64,000 nucleotides of DNA from Skermanella sp. TT6. GTDB taxonomy: Bacteria > Pseudomonadota > Alphaproteobacteria > Azospirillales > Azospirillaceae. The position numbers were made by a program, and so were the translations under genes. This document shows positions 17,247 through 25,780 of the stretch, piece by piece; position 1 is the first letter of the stretch; the number at the start of each line of letters is the position of its first letter. The stretch covers positions 4,118,001 to 4,182,000 of the forward strand of contig NZ_CP067420.1 of assembly GCF_016653635.2 (NCBI RefSeq). The letters are read 5' to 3'. A model generated the notes under the pieces. The model did not search any database. It saw only the letters and a list, made by a program, of their open reading frames with translations, and had not been told where the DNA came from.

Positions 17247-18650
17247 TCAGGCCCGGATCGGGGTCTGGGCCTCGTCGTCGCCGGCGGCGACCGTCTTGTT
17301 GCGGCCGGAGCGCTTGGCGCGGTAGAGCGCGTCGTCGGCCCGCTTCAGCATCGCCTCGGCGGTGTCCGTGGCGCCGTCCACCACGGAGATGCCGATGCTG
17401 ATGGTGACCGTGATCTCCCCCACCGGGGCGCTGACGGCGAAGACGTCCTCGCCGACGCGCCGGCGCAGCCGCTCGGCGACGGCAATGGCCGACTCGCGGT
17501 CGGTGTCGGGCATTACGACGATGAATTCCTCGCCGCCGTAGCGCGCCACCAAGTCGAAGTTGCGCAGGTTCCGGTTGGCGCGCCCCGCGACCTCCTTCAG
17601 GACCTCGTCGCCGACGCCGTGGCCATAGGTGTCGTTGACGGTCTTGAAGTGGTCTATGTCGAACATCAGGATGGCGACGGGCTTCTGGCTCTCCCAGCTC
17701 CGCTCCATCAGGCGCGGCAGGTGCGCGTTGACGTAGCGGCGGTTGAAAACCCCGGTCAGGCTGTCGGTCAGGGCCATGGACAGGCTCTGCTCGTAATTGT
17801 GCCGGAGCTTCTCGTGGTACCGCTTGCGCCGCACCTGGGTCCGGACGCGGGCCAGCAGTTCGTTGCGGTCGATCGGCTTGAGCAGGTAGTCGTTGGCCCC
17901 CAGCTCCAGCCCCTTGGCGACCCGGGCGAGGTCGCCCTCGTCGGCGACCAGCAGGATCGGCGCCTGCCGGGTACGCTCATGGCTGCGCAGCAGGGAGCAG
18001 AGCCGGAGCGCATCCTCGTTGAGCAGGGTGAGGCTGACGATGATCAGCTCGAAATCCTCGGCCAAGCCGAGTTCCAGCGCCTGGGCGGAGGTCTCCGCCG
18101 CGATCACGCTGTCGGTGTCCCGCCGCAAGGTATCGGCGATCTTCTCCAGGTCGATCGGGCTGTCCTCGACCACCAGCACCCGGGCTTCGGACGCGGTCTC
18201 GTTGCGGACGGTCATCGCCTGGTCGAGGATGCCGAACTGGCCGGAGGTCGATTCCCGCAGCCGCCACTCGTCCATCATCATCTTGAGCCGGACGAGCGAC
18301 CGGACCCGGGCGAAAAGCGCGATGTCGTTGACCGGCTTGGTCAGGAAATCGTCGGCACCCGCCTCCAGTCCGCGCACCCGGTCGGAGGCGTCGGACAGCG
18401 CCGTGATCATCACCACCGGGATATGCATGGTGGTCGGATCGGATCGGATGCGTTCACACACCTCGAATCCGTCCATGCCCGGCATCATGACGTCCAGCAG
18501 GACGATGTCCGGAGATTCCTTCTTGATGCGTTCGAGCGCCTCCGGCCCGTTATAGGCCGTTATCACATCGAAATATTCGCGGGTGAGTTTCGCCGCCAGC
18601 AACTTTACGTTGGGCAGAACGTCGTCAACTACGAGAACGCGCGCCGACAT
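17247..18650 (-). CDS. pleD: Response regulator diguanylate cyclase PleD
   Basis: 467 residues with the REC-REC-GGDEF layout of PleD. The first receiver has the acidic pair D9/D10 and acceptor D53 in LLDVMMPGMDGF. The second receiver has serine where the acceptor aspartate should be (LIIVSLTLLNEDALR), so it should act as a dimerisation adaptor. The cyclase domain has GGEEF, with an upstream RNFD that matches the RxxD product-inhibition site. It should make cyclic di-GMP when phosphorylated and control polar development and motile/sessile switching. It lies 37 bases downstream of divK and is probably co-transcribed, as in Caulobacter. Confidence 0.95.
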   Translation of the reverse strand: MSARVLVVDDVLPNVKLLAAKLTREYFDVITAYNGPEALERIKKESPDIVLLDVMMPGMDGFEVCERIRSDPTTMHIPVVMITALSDASDRVRGLEAGADDFLTKPVNDIALFARVRSLVRLKMMMDEWRLRESTSGQFGILDQAMTVRNETASEARVLVVEDSPIDLEKIADTLRRDTDSVIAAETSAQALELGLAEDFELIIVSLTLLNEDALRLCSLLRSHERTRQAPILLVADEGDLARVAKGLELGANDYLLKPIDRNELLARVRTQVRRKRYHEKLRHNYEQSLSMALTDSLTGVFNRRYVNAHLPRLMERSWESQKPVAILMFDIDHFKTVNDTYGHGVGDEVLKEVAGRANRNLRNFDLVARYGGEEFIVVMPDTDRESAIAVAERLRRRVGEDVFAVSAPVGEITVTISIGISVVDGATDTAEAMLKRADDALYRAKRSGRNKTVAAGDDEAQTPIRA

Positions 18651-18687
18651 GGCCCCTCAGTTTCCGGCCGCTTCCACGAGAGCCCCG

Positions 18688-19101
18688 TCAGCTCAGGAAG
18701 CGTTGAACGGTTTCGAGAAATTTAGCGACGGAGATCGGTTTGGCGATGTAATCCTCGCAACCTCCTTCGCGAATTTTCTCCTCATCGCCCTTCATGGCGA
18801 ACGCGGTGACCGCGATGATGGGAATCGCCTTGAGGTCATCGTCTTCCTTGATCCATTTGGTCACTTCCAGCCCGGACACCTCCGGAAGCTGGATGTCCAT
18901 CAGGATCAGGTCGGGCCGGTGGAGACGCGCCAGCTTCAGCGCTTCCATCCCGTCCTTGGTCTGCAAAGTCGCATAGCCGTGGGCCTCGAGCAGGTCATGA
19001 AACAGCTTCATGTTCAGTTCGTTGTCTTCCACGATCAGAACCCGCTTGGCACCCTCGGGGTCGGCGGACTTGACATCGTCCCAAGCTTGATCGGCAGACA
19101 T
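18688..19101 (-). CDS. divK: Single-domain response regulator DivK
   Basis: 137 residues, a lone receiver domain. The acidic pocket is in [14 protein letters not shown], the acceptor is D69 ([13 protein letters not shown]), the switch threonine is in VTAFAMKGD, and the lysine is in YIAKPISV. DivK relays phosphate signals to the CckA/CtrA cell-cycle pathway in alphaproteobacteria. A 16-residue N-terminal extension precedes the receiver. The ATG has a gagag ribosome-binding site. A CtrA-like site lies 106-120 bases upstream. It is transcribed away from dinB and into pleD. Confidence 0.95.
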   Translation of the reverse strand: MSADQAWDDVKSADPEGAKRVLIVEDNELNMKLFHDLLEAHGYATLQTKDGMEALKLARLHRPDLILMDIQLPEVSGLEVTKWIKEDDDLKAIPIIAVTAFAMKGDEEKIREGGCEDYIAKPISVAKFLETVQRFLS

Positions 19102-19437
19102 TATAACTCTCCATGACCTCTTACAACCGGCACCGCCGTGGCTCACGGCCGGTGGCGCCGGGCGTGCCGGTGGCCGCACACCTCATCCACTTCTAGAAGG
19201 CGAAGGTTAAGGTGTGGTTACCGCGCTGTTGTTGCAGGAATGTTCGATGCACGAAACGCATATTCCGAATGGCAGGCCGACCGATCTATACGGACAGCAG
19301 CGGCACGGGCGTGGCATGATCCCGGCGCTGCAACCCGCGCCAACCTTACACGGCAACCCGGCACGCGTCCATGTACTGTGACTTCAGGGCGGCGGCGCCG
19401 CGGACGGGATCAGGAAGGACCGGTTCGAGACCATGCG
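19102..19437. other. Divergent intergenic region divK / dinB
   Basis: 336 bases between the divergent starts. The only clear element is the CtrA-like motif at 19207-19221. No small gene is convincing. Confidence 0.6.
19207..19221 (-). promoter_or_regulatory. CtrA-like binding site upstream of divK
   Basis: The plus strand reads ttaa-ggtgtgg-ttac; on the minus strand this is GTAA-N7-TTAAC, one base off the TTAA-N7-TTAAC consensus of the cell-cycle regulator CtrA. The spacing is exact. The site lies 106-120 bases before the divK start. Confidence 0.55.
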
Positions 19438-20799
19438 ATGGAATCCGACGCGATGGGCGCTGAACGCCTGATTCGGTCCGGGACGGCCGTTCCCGGCCTG
19501 TGCCGCGACTGCGGCGAGGAGGCGGCGCCGGGAGCGGTGAGATGCCCTGCCTGCGGCTCGCGGCGACTTACCCGCCACCCAGAGCTCCACGCGCTGTCGA
19601 TCGCGCACATCGATTGCGACGCCTTCTATGCCAGCGTCGAGAAGCGGGACGATCCCAAGCTGGCCGACCTGCCGGTGATCGTCGGCGGCGGCCAGCGCGG
19701 CGTCGTCTCGGCCTGCTGCTACGTGGCCAGGCTCTACGGGGTACGGTCGGCGATGCCGATGTTCAAGGCCCTGTCGCTGTGTCCCCACGCGGTGGTGCTG
19801 CCGCCCGACATGAAGAAGTACCAGGCGGTCGGCCGCGAGGTCCGGGCCAGGATGCTGGAACTGACGCCGCTGGTCCAGCCGCTGTCGATCGACGAGGCCT
19901 TCCTTGACCTGACCGGCACGGAACGGCTGCACGGCGGAAGCCCGGCGCGGACGCTGATCCGGCTGGTGCGCCGGCTGGAGACGGAGGTCGGGATCACCGC
20001 CTCCATCGGGCTCAGCTACAACAAGTTCCTCGCCAAGGTGGCGAGCGACCTGGACAAGCCGCGCGGCTTCAAGGCGATCGGGCGGGCCGAGGCGCTGGAC
20101 TTCCTGGCGCCCCAGCCGGTCGGCCTGATCTGGGGCGTCGGGGCCGCCCTGCAGCGCAAGCTGGAGCAGGACGGCATCCGGACCATCGCCGAACTGCGCG
20201 AGCGCGACGAGCACCACCTGATGAAGCGCTACGGCGTGATGGGCCGCCGCCTCTACCGGTTCGCCCGCGGCGAGGACCTGCGCACGGTCGATCCGGACGA
20301 GGAGACCAAGAGCATCTCGGCGGAGACCACCTTCAGCCAGGACATCGCCGACCTGGAAGACTTGAGCAACCGGCTATGGCCCCTGTGCGAGACGGTCGCC
20401 CGCCGGCTGAAGGCCCAGGACCTCGCCGGCGGGTCGGTGGTGCTGAAGTTGAAGACCGCCGATTTCCGCCAGGTGACGCGGAGCCGCAAGCTGGGCTCGC
20501 CGACCCGGATGGCGGACGCGATCTTCCAGGCGGCCCTGCCCTTGCTGGAACGCGAGGCGACCGGCACCCGGTACCGCCTGATCGGCATCGGCTGCGCCGA
20601 CCTGGCCGAGGCCCGGCGCGCCGATCCGCCCGATCTGCTGGACCCCGACCGCATGCGCCGCAACGAGGTGGAGCGGGCGATGGACCAGGTCCGCGACCGG
20701 CTGGGCGACGGGGCCGTCGTCAAGGGGCGCGGATTCGTTCCGCGCTCCACCCCGCTGCTGCCCGGCCTGCCGATGCCGCCCCGCCGCAAACGGCGCTGA
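19438..20799 (+). CDS. dinB: DNA polymerase IV (Y family)
   Basis: 453 residues. This error-prone translesion polymerase shows [30 protein letters not shown], the catalytic [13 protein letters not shown] and the fingers/little-finger blocks [17 protein letters not shown] and KSISAETTF. An N-terminal extension carries a zinc-ribbon-like CRDCG...CPACG at about residues 23-42, common in alphaproteobacterial DinB. The ATG giving [11 protein letters not shown] was taken as start; a second ATG five codons later is possible. No LexA site was recognised upstream. It converges with the EipB gene 10 bases away. Confidence 0.92.
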   Translation: MESDAMGAERLIRSGTAVPGLCRDCGEEAAPGAVRCPACGSRRLTRHPELHALSIAHIDCDAFYASVEKRDDPKLADLPVIVGGGQRGVVSACCYVARLYGVRSAMPMFKALSLCPHAVVLPPDMKKYQAVGREVRARMLELTPLVQPLSIDEAFLDLTGTERLHGGSPARTLIRLVRRLETEVGITASIGLSYNKFLAKVASDLDKPRGFKAIGRAEALDFLAPQPVGLIWGVGAALQRKLEQDGIRTIAELRERDEHHLMKRYGVMGRRLYRFARGEDLRTVDPDEETKSISAETTFSQDIADLEDLSNRLWPLCETVARRLKAQDLAGGSVVLKLKTADFRQVTRSRKLGSPTRMADAIFQAALPLLEREATGTRYRLIGIGCADLAEARRADPPDLLDPDRMRRNEVERAMDQVRDRLGDGAVVKGRGFVPRSTPLLPGLPMPPRRKRR

Positions 20800-20809
20800 A
20801 CGGGAAGGA

Positions 20810-21643
20810 TCAGCAGCGCGGCCGCGGGATCGACTCGATCTGCTCCAGCACCGCGGCGACCGTGAAATCGCCGTAGTCGATCAGCATCGACTGGGCGACT
20901 CCGTTCTCGAGCAGCTTCAGGCTCATCTCGTACTCGGGAGCGGCATCGTCGCTGTCCACGGGGAAGAACGCCATGCGGACCGGCCAGACGGCGCCGTGGA
21001 CAAGCTTGGCGTCGAATTTGCCGTCCGGCGCCGATTGCGTCCGCAGGCCCAGGGCGGCGCTGATCTCGGTCGCCCCGTCGGTGTCGGAGCCGTCGAAAAC
21101 CGTGGTGCCGAACAGCTTGTCGCCGGCCGCCGCGTGCTTCAGCAGCTGGATCGTGTGCATGCTGGGGAACAGGGTTCCGCCGGGCAGCTCGATCTCCTGC
21201 TCCTCCGGCTTGACGTAGCGGGCGACGCCGGGACGGTCGCCATGGGCCTCGGCGGTGCCGCGCAGCTCCTCGTCCAGCTCGCCGTTGACCAGCTTGCGGA
21301 CGTTGAAGCGATAGGACTCGCCGTCCTTCGACTCCCAGGTGGCGTAGTTGGTCGTCATGTCGACCTGCTCGCCCTCGGAATATTGGAAGCGCAGCTGGAA
21401 GCGCTGCTCGATGGTCCAGCCGTCGCAGGCATCCGCCCATTCGAACATCATCTGGCCGCGGACGTCGGACACGGTGCTGCTGTTGCGCGCCGAGGCCAGC
21501 GACATCTTGTAGATCGCCCGGTGCGGGGCGATCTCCACGGCGGCTCGGGCGGGAAGCGCCGACGGCACGATGGTCAGCAGGCCGAGCAACGCCGTGAAGG
21601 CGACGCGGGCAGCGGGGCGGAAATATTTCAAGGTGACGACCAC
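20810..21643 (-). CDS. EipB-like (DUF1849) periplasmic envelope protein
   Basis: 277 residues with a clear signal peptide (ARVAFTALLGLLTIVPSALPARA). The DUF1849 signatures are YKMSLASARNSSTVSDVRG, WTIEQRFQLRF, TTNYATWESKDG and LPGGTLFPSMHT. EipB in Brucella is a periplasmic beta-spiral protein needed for envelope integrity, and this is its family. C-terminal cysteines (the final residue and one in ACDGWTIEQ) could form a disulfide. It is divergent from the 2-hydroxyacid dehydrogenase gene. Confidence 0.88.
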   Translation of the reverse strand: MVVTLKYFRPAARVAFTALLGLLTIVPSALPARAAVEIAPHRAIYKMSLASARNSSTVSDVRGQMMFEWADACDGWTIEQRFQLRFQYSEGEQVDMTTNYATWESKDGESYRFNVRKLVNGELDEELRGTAEAHGDRPGVARYVKPEEQEIELPGGTLFPSMHTIQLLKHAAAGDKLFGTTVFDGSDTDGATEISAALGLRTQSAPDGKFDAKLVHGAVWPVRMAFFPVDSDDAAPEYEMSLKLLENGVAQSMLIDYGDFTVAAVLEQIESIPRPRC

Positions 21644-21777
21644 AAATTGGTTTACAGCGGTTTACGGCGTGAAGCCCGGGGGTAAGCATAGTAGTTTCGC
21701 GCGCGGGAAAAAGCCGAAACATCCTTTTTCGGCATTTCCCCCGGAATAAGCGAGTTCAAGCGCCAGAGGACAGCCCG

Positions 21778-22758
21778 ATGAACGCCCCGCATGGGACCAC
21801 CCGCCCCGTTCTCCTCCTGACCCGCCGGTATCCCGATGCGGTCATGACCCGCGCCGGCCGCGACTATCGCATCCTGACCAACGAGGACGACCATCCCTAT
21901 GGCGCGGAGGAGATGGCACGTCGGGCGGAAGGTGCCGACGCCCTGCTGGTCTGCGCGGTCGATCCGGTTCCCGCCGCCCTGATCCGGGCGCTCCCCGACT
22001 CGGTCCGGATGATCGCCACCTTCTCCGTCGGGACCGACCATATCGCCCTGGCCGCCGCGAAGGAGCGCGGCATCGTGGTCGCCAACACGCCGGGGGTGCT
22101 GACCGACGCCACGGCCGACATCGCCTTCCTGCTGCTGCTGGGCGCCGCCCGGCGCGCCGCCGAGGGCGAACGGATGATCCGGGAAGGCCGCTGGGACGGC
22201 TGGGCGCCCACCCAGCTGATCGGCACCCATGTCACCGGCAAGCGGCTGGCGATCCTGGGCATGGGACGGATCGGCCAGGCGATGGCGCGCCGCGCGTGCG
22301 GCTTCGACATGGAGATCCACTACCACAACCGCCGCCGGCTGCCGGCCGCCGAGGAAGCCGGCGCGATCTACCATGCCGATGCCGACGACATGCTGCCGGC
22401 GGCCGACTTCCTGTCGATCCACAGCCCCGCCACGCCGGAAACCCATCACTGGCTCAACGCGGAGCGGATCGCCCGGCTGCCCGACGGCGCCGTGGTGGTG
22501 AACACGGCGCGCGGCACGCTGGTGGACGACGAGGCGCTGATCGCGGCGCTGCGCTCCGGCAAGCTGGCGGCGGCCGGCCTGGACGTGTTCGAGAACGAGC
22601 CGAAGCTGCACCCCGGCTATGCGGGCCTGCCCAACACCTTCCTGCTGCCCCATATGGGCAGCGCCACCGACCGGACCCGCGACGCCATGGGCTTCACGGC
22701 GCTCGACAACCTGGACGCCTTCTTCGCGGGGAAGGAGCCGCCGAACCGGGTGGCGTAG
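21778..22758 (+). CDS. D-isomer-specific 2-hydroxyacid dehydrogenase
   Basis: 326 residues. This NAD(P)-dependent reductase is most like glyoxylate/hydroxypyruvate reductases. The dinucleotide fold is LAILGMGRIGQAMARRA. The catalytic arginine is in VVVNTARGTLVDD, the glutamate in VFENEPKLH, and the histidine in LLPHMGSATDRTR. It reduces a 2-keto acid to a D-2-hydroxy acid or the reverse; the exact substrate cannot be read. An aggac ribosome-binding site precedes the ATG. The two GTPase genes follow 95 bases later on the same strand. Confidence 0.9.
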   Translation: MNAPHGTTRPVLLLTRRYPDAVMTRAGRDYRILTNEDDHPYGAEEMARRAEGADALLVCAVDPVPAALIRALPDSVRMIATFSVGTDHIALAAAKERGIVVANTPGVLTDATADIAFLLLLGAARRAAEGERMIREGRWDGWAPTQLIGTHVTGKRLAILGMGRIGQAMARRACGFDMEIHYHNRRRLPAAEEAGAIYHADADDMLPAADFLSIHSPATPETHHWLNAERIARLPDGAVVVNTARGTLVDDEALIAALRSGKLAAAGLDVFENEPKLHPGYAGLPNTFLLPHMGSATDRTRDAMGFTALDNLDAFFAGKEPPNRVA

Positions 22759-22853
22759 CTTGCGTGCGGACGCCCGGTTTTGTACCACTTCGATCCGGTG
22801 CCGCGGCCCGGCGGGCGCGCGGAGGGACTGAACCCGACCGGGGCGGATGAACC

Positions 22854-24113
22854 ATGCAGTCGATTCTAGGGCGGGCCGGCGAACAGATCTCCTCCTTCTG
22901 GAAGGACGTCTACGACACGGTCCTGAATGCGAAGCCCGATGCGCCGGCCGACACCCGCATCGCCGAGGAGGCGCGGGCCCGGGCGCCGGTGATCTGGCTG
23001 CTCGGCATGGTCGGCTCCGGCAAGAGCTCGATCATCCGCACGCTGACCGGCAGCAGCGACGCCGAGGTCGGGACCGGCTACCGGCCCTGCACGGCGACCG
23101 CCCGCATCTACGAATTTCCCGAGGAGGCGCCGGTCGTCCGGTTCCTCGACACCCGCGGCCTGGGCGAGGTCGCCTACGACCCGGCGGAAGACCTCGCCCT
23201 GTGCGAGAAGCAGGCGCATCTGGTGCTGGTGGTCGTCCGGGCGATGGGGCCGGTGCCGGCCCCGGTGCTCGACGCGCTGACCCGCGTGCGCCGCCGCCAT
23301 CCCGATTGGCCCGTGGTGGTCGCCCAGACCACGCTGCACGACTTCTATGGAGGGCCGGGAGCCCCGGCGCATCCCCTGCCCTACCCGTTCGGCGACGGCA
23401 CCCTGCCAAGCGGCATCGAGGCGCTGGACCGCAGCCTCGCGGCCCAGCGGGCAGCCTTCGCCAAGCTGCCCGGCAACGGCGCCGTCCGCTTCGCCCCGAT
23501 CGACTTCACGCCCGAGGAGGACGGACTCGCCCCCGCCGACTACGGGGTGGACCGGCTGTGGACCGCGCTGGAAGCCGGTTCGGCCGACGGGGTCGTGTCG
23601 ATGATGCGGCACAGCCTTCAGAACTCCGGCAGGCCGGGGGCCGGCCGTGCGGCGTCCCACATCTGGGGCTACGCGGCGGCGGCCGGGGCGATCGACATGC
23701 TCCCGGTGGCCGGGGTGATCGGGGTTCCCGTCGTCCAGGGCAAGATGCTGCACAGCCTCGCCGGCATGCTGGGCGTGACCTGGACACGGGCGACCCTGGC
23801 GGAGTTCTCCGGTTGCCTGGGCGCGGGGGCTTTGCTGCGCTTCGGCGCCCAGTTCGGCGTGCGGCAGCTGGTCAAGCTGGTGCCGGGCTACGGCACCGTG
23901 ATCGGCGGCGCCGCCGCGGGGGCGGCCAGCTTCGCCACCACCTACGGGCTCGGCCACGCCGCCATCCTCTATCTGAGCAGCCGCCGGACCGGCGCGCGGT
24001 TCGACGCCGACGCCGTCGCGGAGGAATTCCGCCGCGCCATGGCCGAAGCCACCGGAGTGGCCCGGGCCAGCCGGATGTTCTCCCGCGACCCCGGCGGGAA
24101 GAGCGGGTCGTGA
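22854..24113 (+). CDS. GTPase with C-terminal DUF697-like hydrophobic domain
   Basis: 419 residues. The P-loop is WLLGMVGSGKSSIIRTLTG (about residue 50) and the switch II G3 is FLDTRGLGE. The G4 position (VVVAQTTLHDFY) is not a standard NKxD. The C-terminal half has helices GYAAAAGAIDMLPVAGVIGVP and PGYGTVIGGAAAGAASFATTYG, resembling the DUF697 membrane-associated domain. Such GTPases are usually linked to membrane or stress functions but are poorly characterised. The stop overlaps the next gene's GTG by 4 bases (GTGA), so the two products are probably made together. Confidence 0.8.
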   Translation: MQSILGRAGEQISSFWKDVYDTVLNAKPDAPADTRIAEEARARAPVIWLLGMVGSGKSSIIRTLTGSSDAEVGTGYRPCTATARIYEFPEEAPVVRFLDTRGLGEVAYDPAEDLALCEKQAHLVLVVVRAMGPVPAPVLDALTRVRRRHPDWPVVVAQTTLHDFYGGPGAPAHPLPYPFGDGTLPSGIEALDRSLAAQRAAFAKLPGNGAVRFAPIDFTPEEDGLAPADYGVDRLWTALEAGSADGVVSMMRHSLQNSGRPGAGRAASHIWGYAAAAGAIDMLPVAGVIGVPVVQGKMLHSLAGMLGVTWTRATLAEFSGCLGAGALLRFGAQFGVRQLVKLVPGYGTVIGGAAAGAASFATTYGLGHAAILYLSSRRTGARFDADAVAEEFRRAMAEATGVARASRMFSRDPGGKSGS

Positions 24114-25666
24114 AGCGGATCCTCGGCCGGCAGGGGTCCTGGTGGCTGGGCGCGCTGGCCGCCGCCTGCCTGCCCTTCCTGGCGCTGGTCCCGCTGGGCG
24201 CCGTCTGGCTGTGGGAACGGCAGGGCTTCATCCACTGGTTCCTGGGAACGGCGCTGTGCTTCCTGGCGGCGGGACTGATGTTCCGCCGGGCGCGCCGGCC
24301 GGCCGGCCCGGTGACTTCCGGTGAAGGGAAGACCGCCGGCGGGGAGGAGACGCCGCCCGACCCAGGCTGGTCGCCGAGCGACAAGGTCGCCTGGCAGAAA
24401 GTCCAGGGCTTCGCGGCCCAGACCTCCGGCCGCCTGCTGGTGGACCAGCGGGCGCTGCTCGCCACCGGGCGCGCCGTCATCGAGGAGGTCGCCCGCCATT
24501 ACCACCCGGAGCGGGCGGAGCCGCTGTGGCATTTCACCCTGCCGGAGGCGCTGCTGCTGGCCGAGCGGATCAGCCGCCGCACCCGGGCGCTGACCGTCCA
24601 GGCGGTGCCGGGATCGCGCTCGGTGAGGATCGGCGACGTGCTCCGGCTCTACCGGGTCAAGCGCACGGTGGCGAGCGTCGCGCACAGCGCGGACGGTCCC
24701 TGGCGTGCCATCCGGCTGGCGATCAACCCGGCGCAGGCGCTTGCGGCGGAGCTGAGCCGCCGGTTCCAGGGCTTCGCCGCCGAGGGTCTGTCGTCCCTGA
24801 TGCTGGACCGGATCGCCCGCATCGTGGTGGAGGAGATCGGCCGCGAGGCGATCAACCTGTACAGCGGCCGGCTGCGCGCCGACATCGACGAGTTGGACCG
24901 GCTGGAGCCGCCCGCGGTCGCCGAGCCGGCGGCTCCGGCGATGCCCTTGCGCCTGCTGGTCGCGGGCAAGGTCAATGCCGGCAAGTCGAGCCTGGTCAAC
25001 GCCCTGTGCGGCGAGGTGGTCGCGGCGGTCGACGTGCTGGCGGCGACCGGCCAGCCGACCAGCCACTCGGTGCGCGGCGCCGACGACCGGCCGGCGCTCG
25101 AACTGGTCGACTGCGCCGGACTGGAACGGGAGACGGCAATCCCCAAGCTGGTGGATCTGGCCGAGAACTGCGACCTGATCCTGTGGGTGGCTCCGGCCAA
25201 CGACGGCGCCCGCGACCTGGATCGCCGCCTGCTCGACGCGCTACGCGGCCATTTCGCGGGAAAACCGCAGTTCCGGGCGCCGCCGGTCGTAGTGGTGATG
25301 TCCCACATCGACCGGCTGCGGCCGTTCAACGAGTGGCAGCCGCCCTACGACATAGCCGTCCCTTCTGGCCGGAAGGCGGAAACCATCCGGGCCGCCATGG
25401 AGTCGGCGGCGGAGGCTCTGGGAGTGGCCGCCACCGACGTGGTGCCGGCGCGGCTGGACGCCGGGGCTCTCTACAACGTCGACGCCGTCTGGACCGCCGT
25501 GCTGGCCCGCGTTCCGGAGGCCCGGCAGAGCCAACTCATCCGCCTGCTGCGGCTGGCCGGTTCGGCCGGCGGTGTCGCGGGCGTCGCCCGCCAGATCGTG
25601 ACCGGAGGTCGCCTGCTGTCCGGTCTGGTCCTGGAGGGGATCGCCGGCGCGCGGACAAAGACTTGA
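24110..25666 (+). CDS. Membrane-anchored Era-like GTPase
   Basis: 518 residues. Two N-terminal transmembrane segments (WWLGALAAACLPFLALVPLG and HWFLGTALCFLAAGLMF) precede a cytoplasmic region of about 230 residues and a C-terminal GTPase domain. The P-loop is VAGKVNAGKSSLVNALCG, G3 is LVDCAGLERET, and the usual NKxD is replaced by SHID. It is translationally coupled to the upstream GTPase. Together they look like a two-component membrane GTPase system of unknown function. The GTG start has gggaagag upstream; the longer open frame upstream belongs to no gene. Confidence 0.8.
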   Translation: MKRILGRQGSWWLGALAAACLPFLALVPLGAVWLWERQGFIHWFLGTALCFLAAGLMFRRARRPAGPVTSGEGKTAGGEETPPDPGWSPSDKVAWQKVQGFAAQTSGRLLVDQRALLATGRAVIEEVARHYHPERAEPLWHFTLPEALLLAERISRRTRALTVQAVPGSRSVRIGDVLRLYRVKRTVASVAHSADGPWRAIRLAINPAQALAAELSRRFQGFAAEGLSSLMLDRIARIVVEEIGREAINLYSGRLRADIDELDRLEPPAVAEPAAPAMPLRLLVAGKVNAGKSSLVNALCGEVVAAVDVLAATGQPTSHSVRGADDRPALELVDCAGLERETAIPKLVDLAENCDLILWVAPANDGARDLDRRLLDALRGHFAGKPQFRAPPVVVVMSHIDRLRPFNEWQPPYDIAVPSGRKAETIRAAMESAAEALGVAATDVVPARLDAGALYNVDAVWTAVLARVPEARQSQLIRLLRLAGSAGGVAGVARQIVTGGRLLSGLVLEGIAGARTKT

Positions 25667-25701
25667 AACTCTTACGTTATGCGGAGCTAGAGGATTATAC
25701 G

Positions 25702-25761
25702 ATCCACAGATGAACGCAGATGAACACAGATGAGAAAAATAGAATTAAAAATCCGTGTCCA
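25702..25761 (+). repeat. Long inverted repeat: one full arm, loop, and end of the split arm
   Basis: The full arm is 25702-25731. It contains the iterated unit atgaacgcag/atgaacacag. A 19-base AT-rich loop follows, then the last 11 bases of the other arm (25751-25761). The rest of that arm is at 27688-27706, on the far side of the group II intron. Rejoined, the arms match at 27 of 30 positions. Confidence 0.85.
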
Positions 25762-25780
25762 ATCGCGGTAGGGACGCCCG

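Noticed and set aside
22847-24109. Upstream half of a 939-codon frame
   Set aside because: It is an out-of-frame reading of the first GTPase gene; the real second gene starts at GTG 24110.
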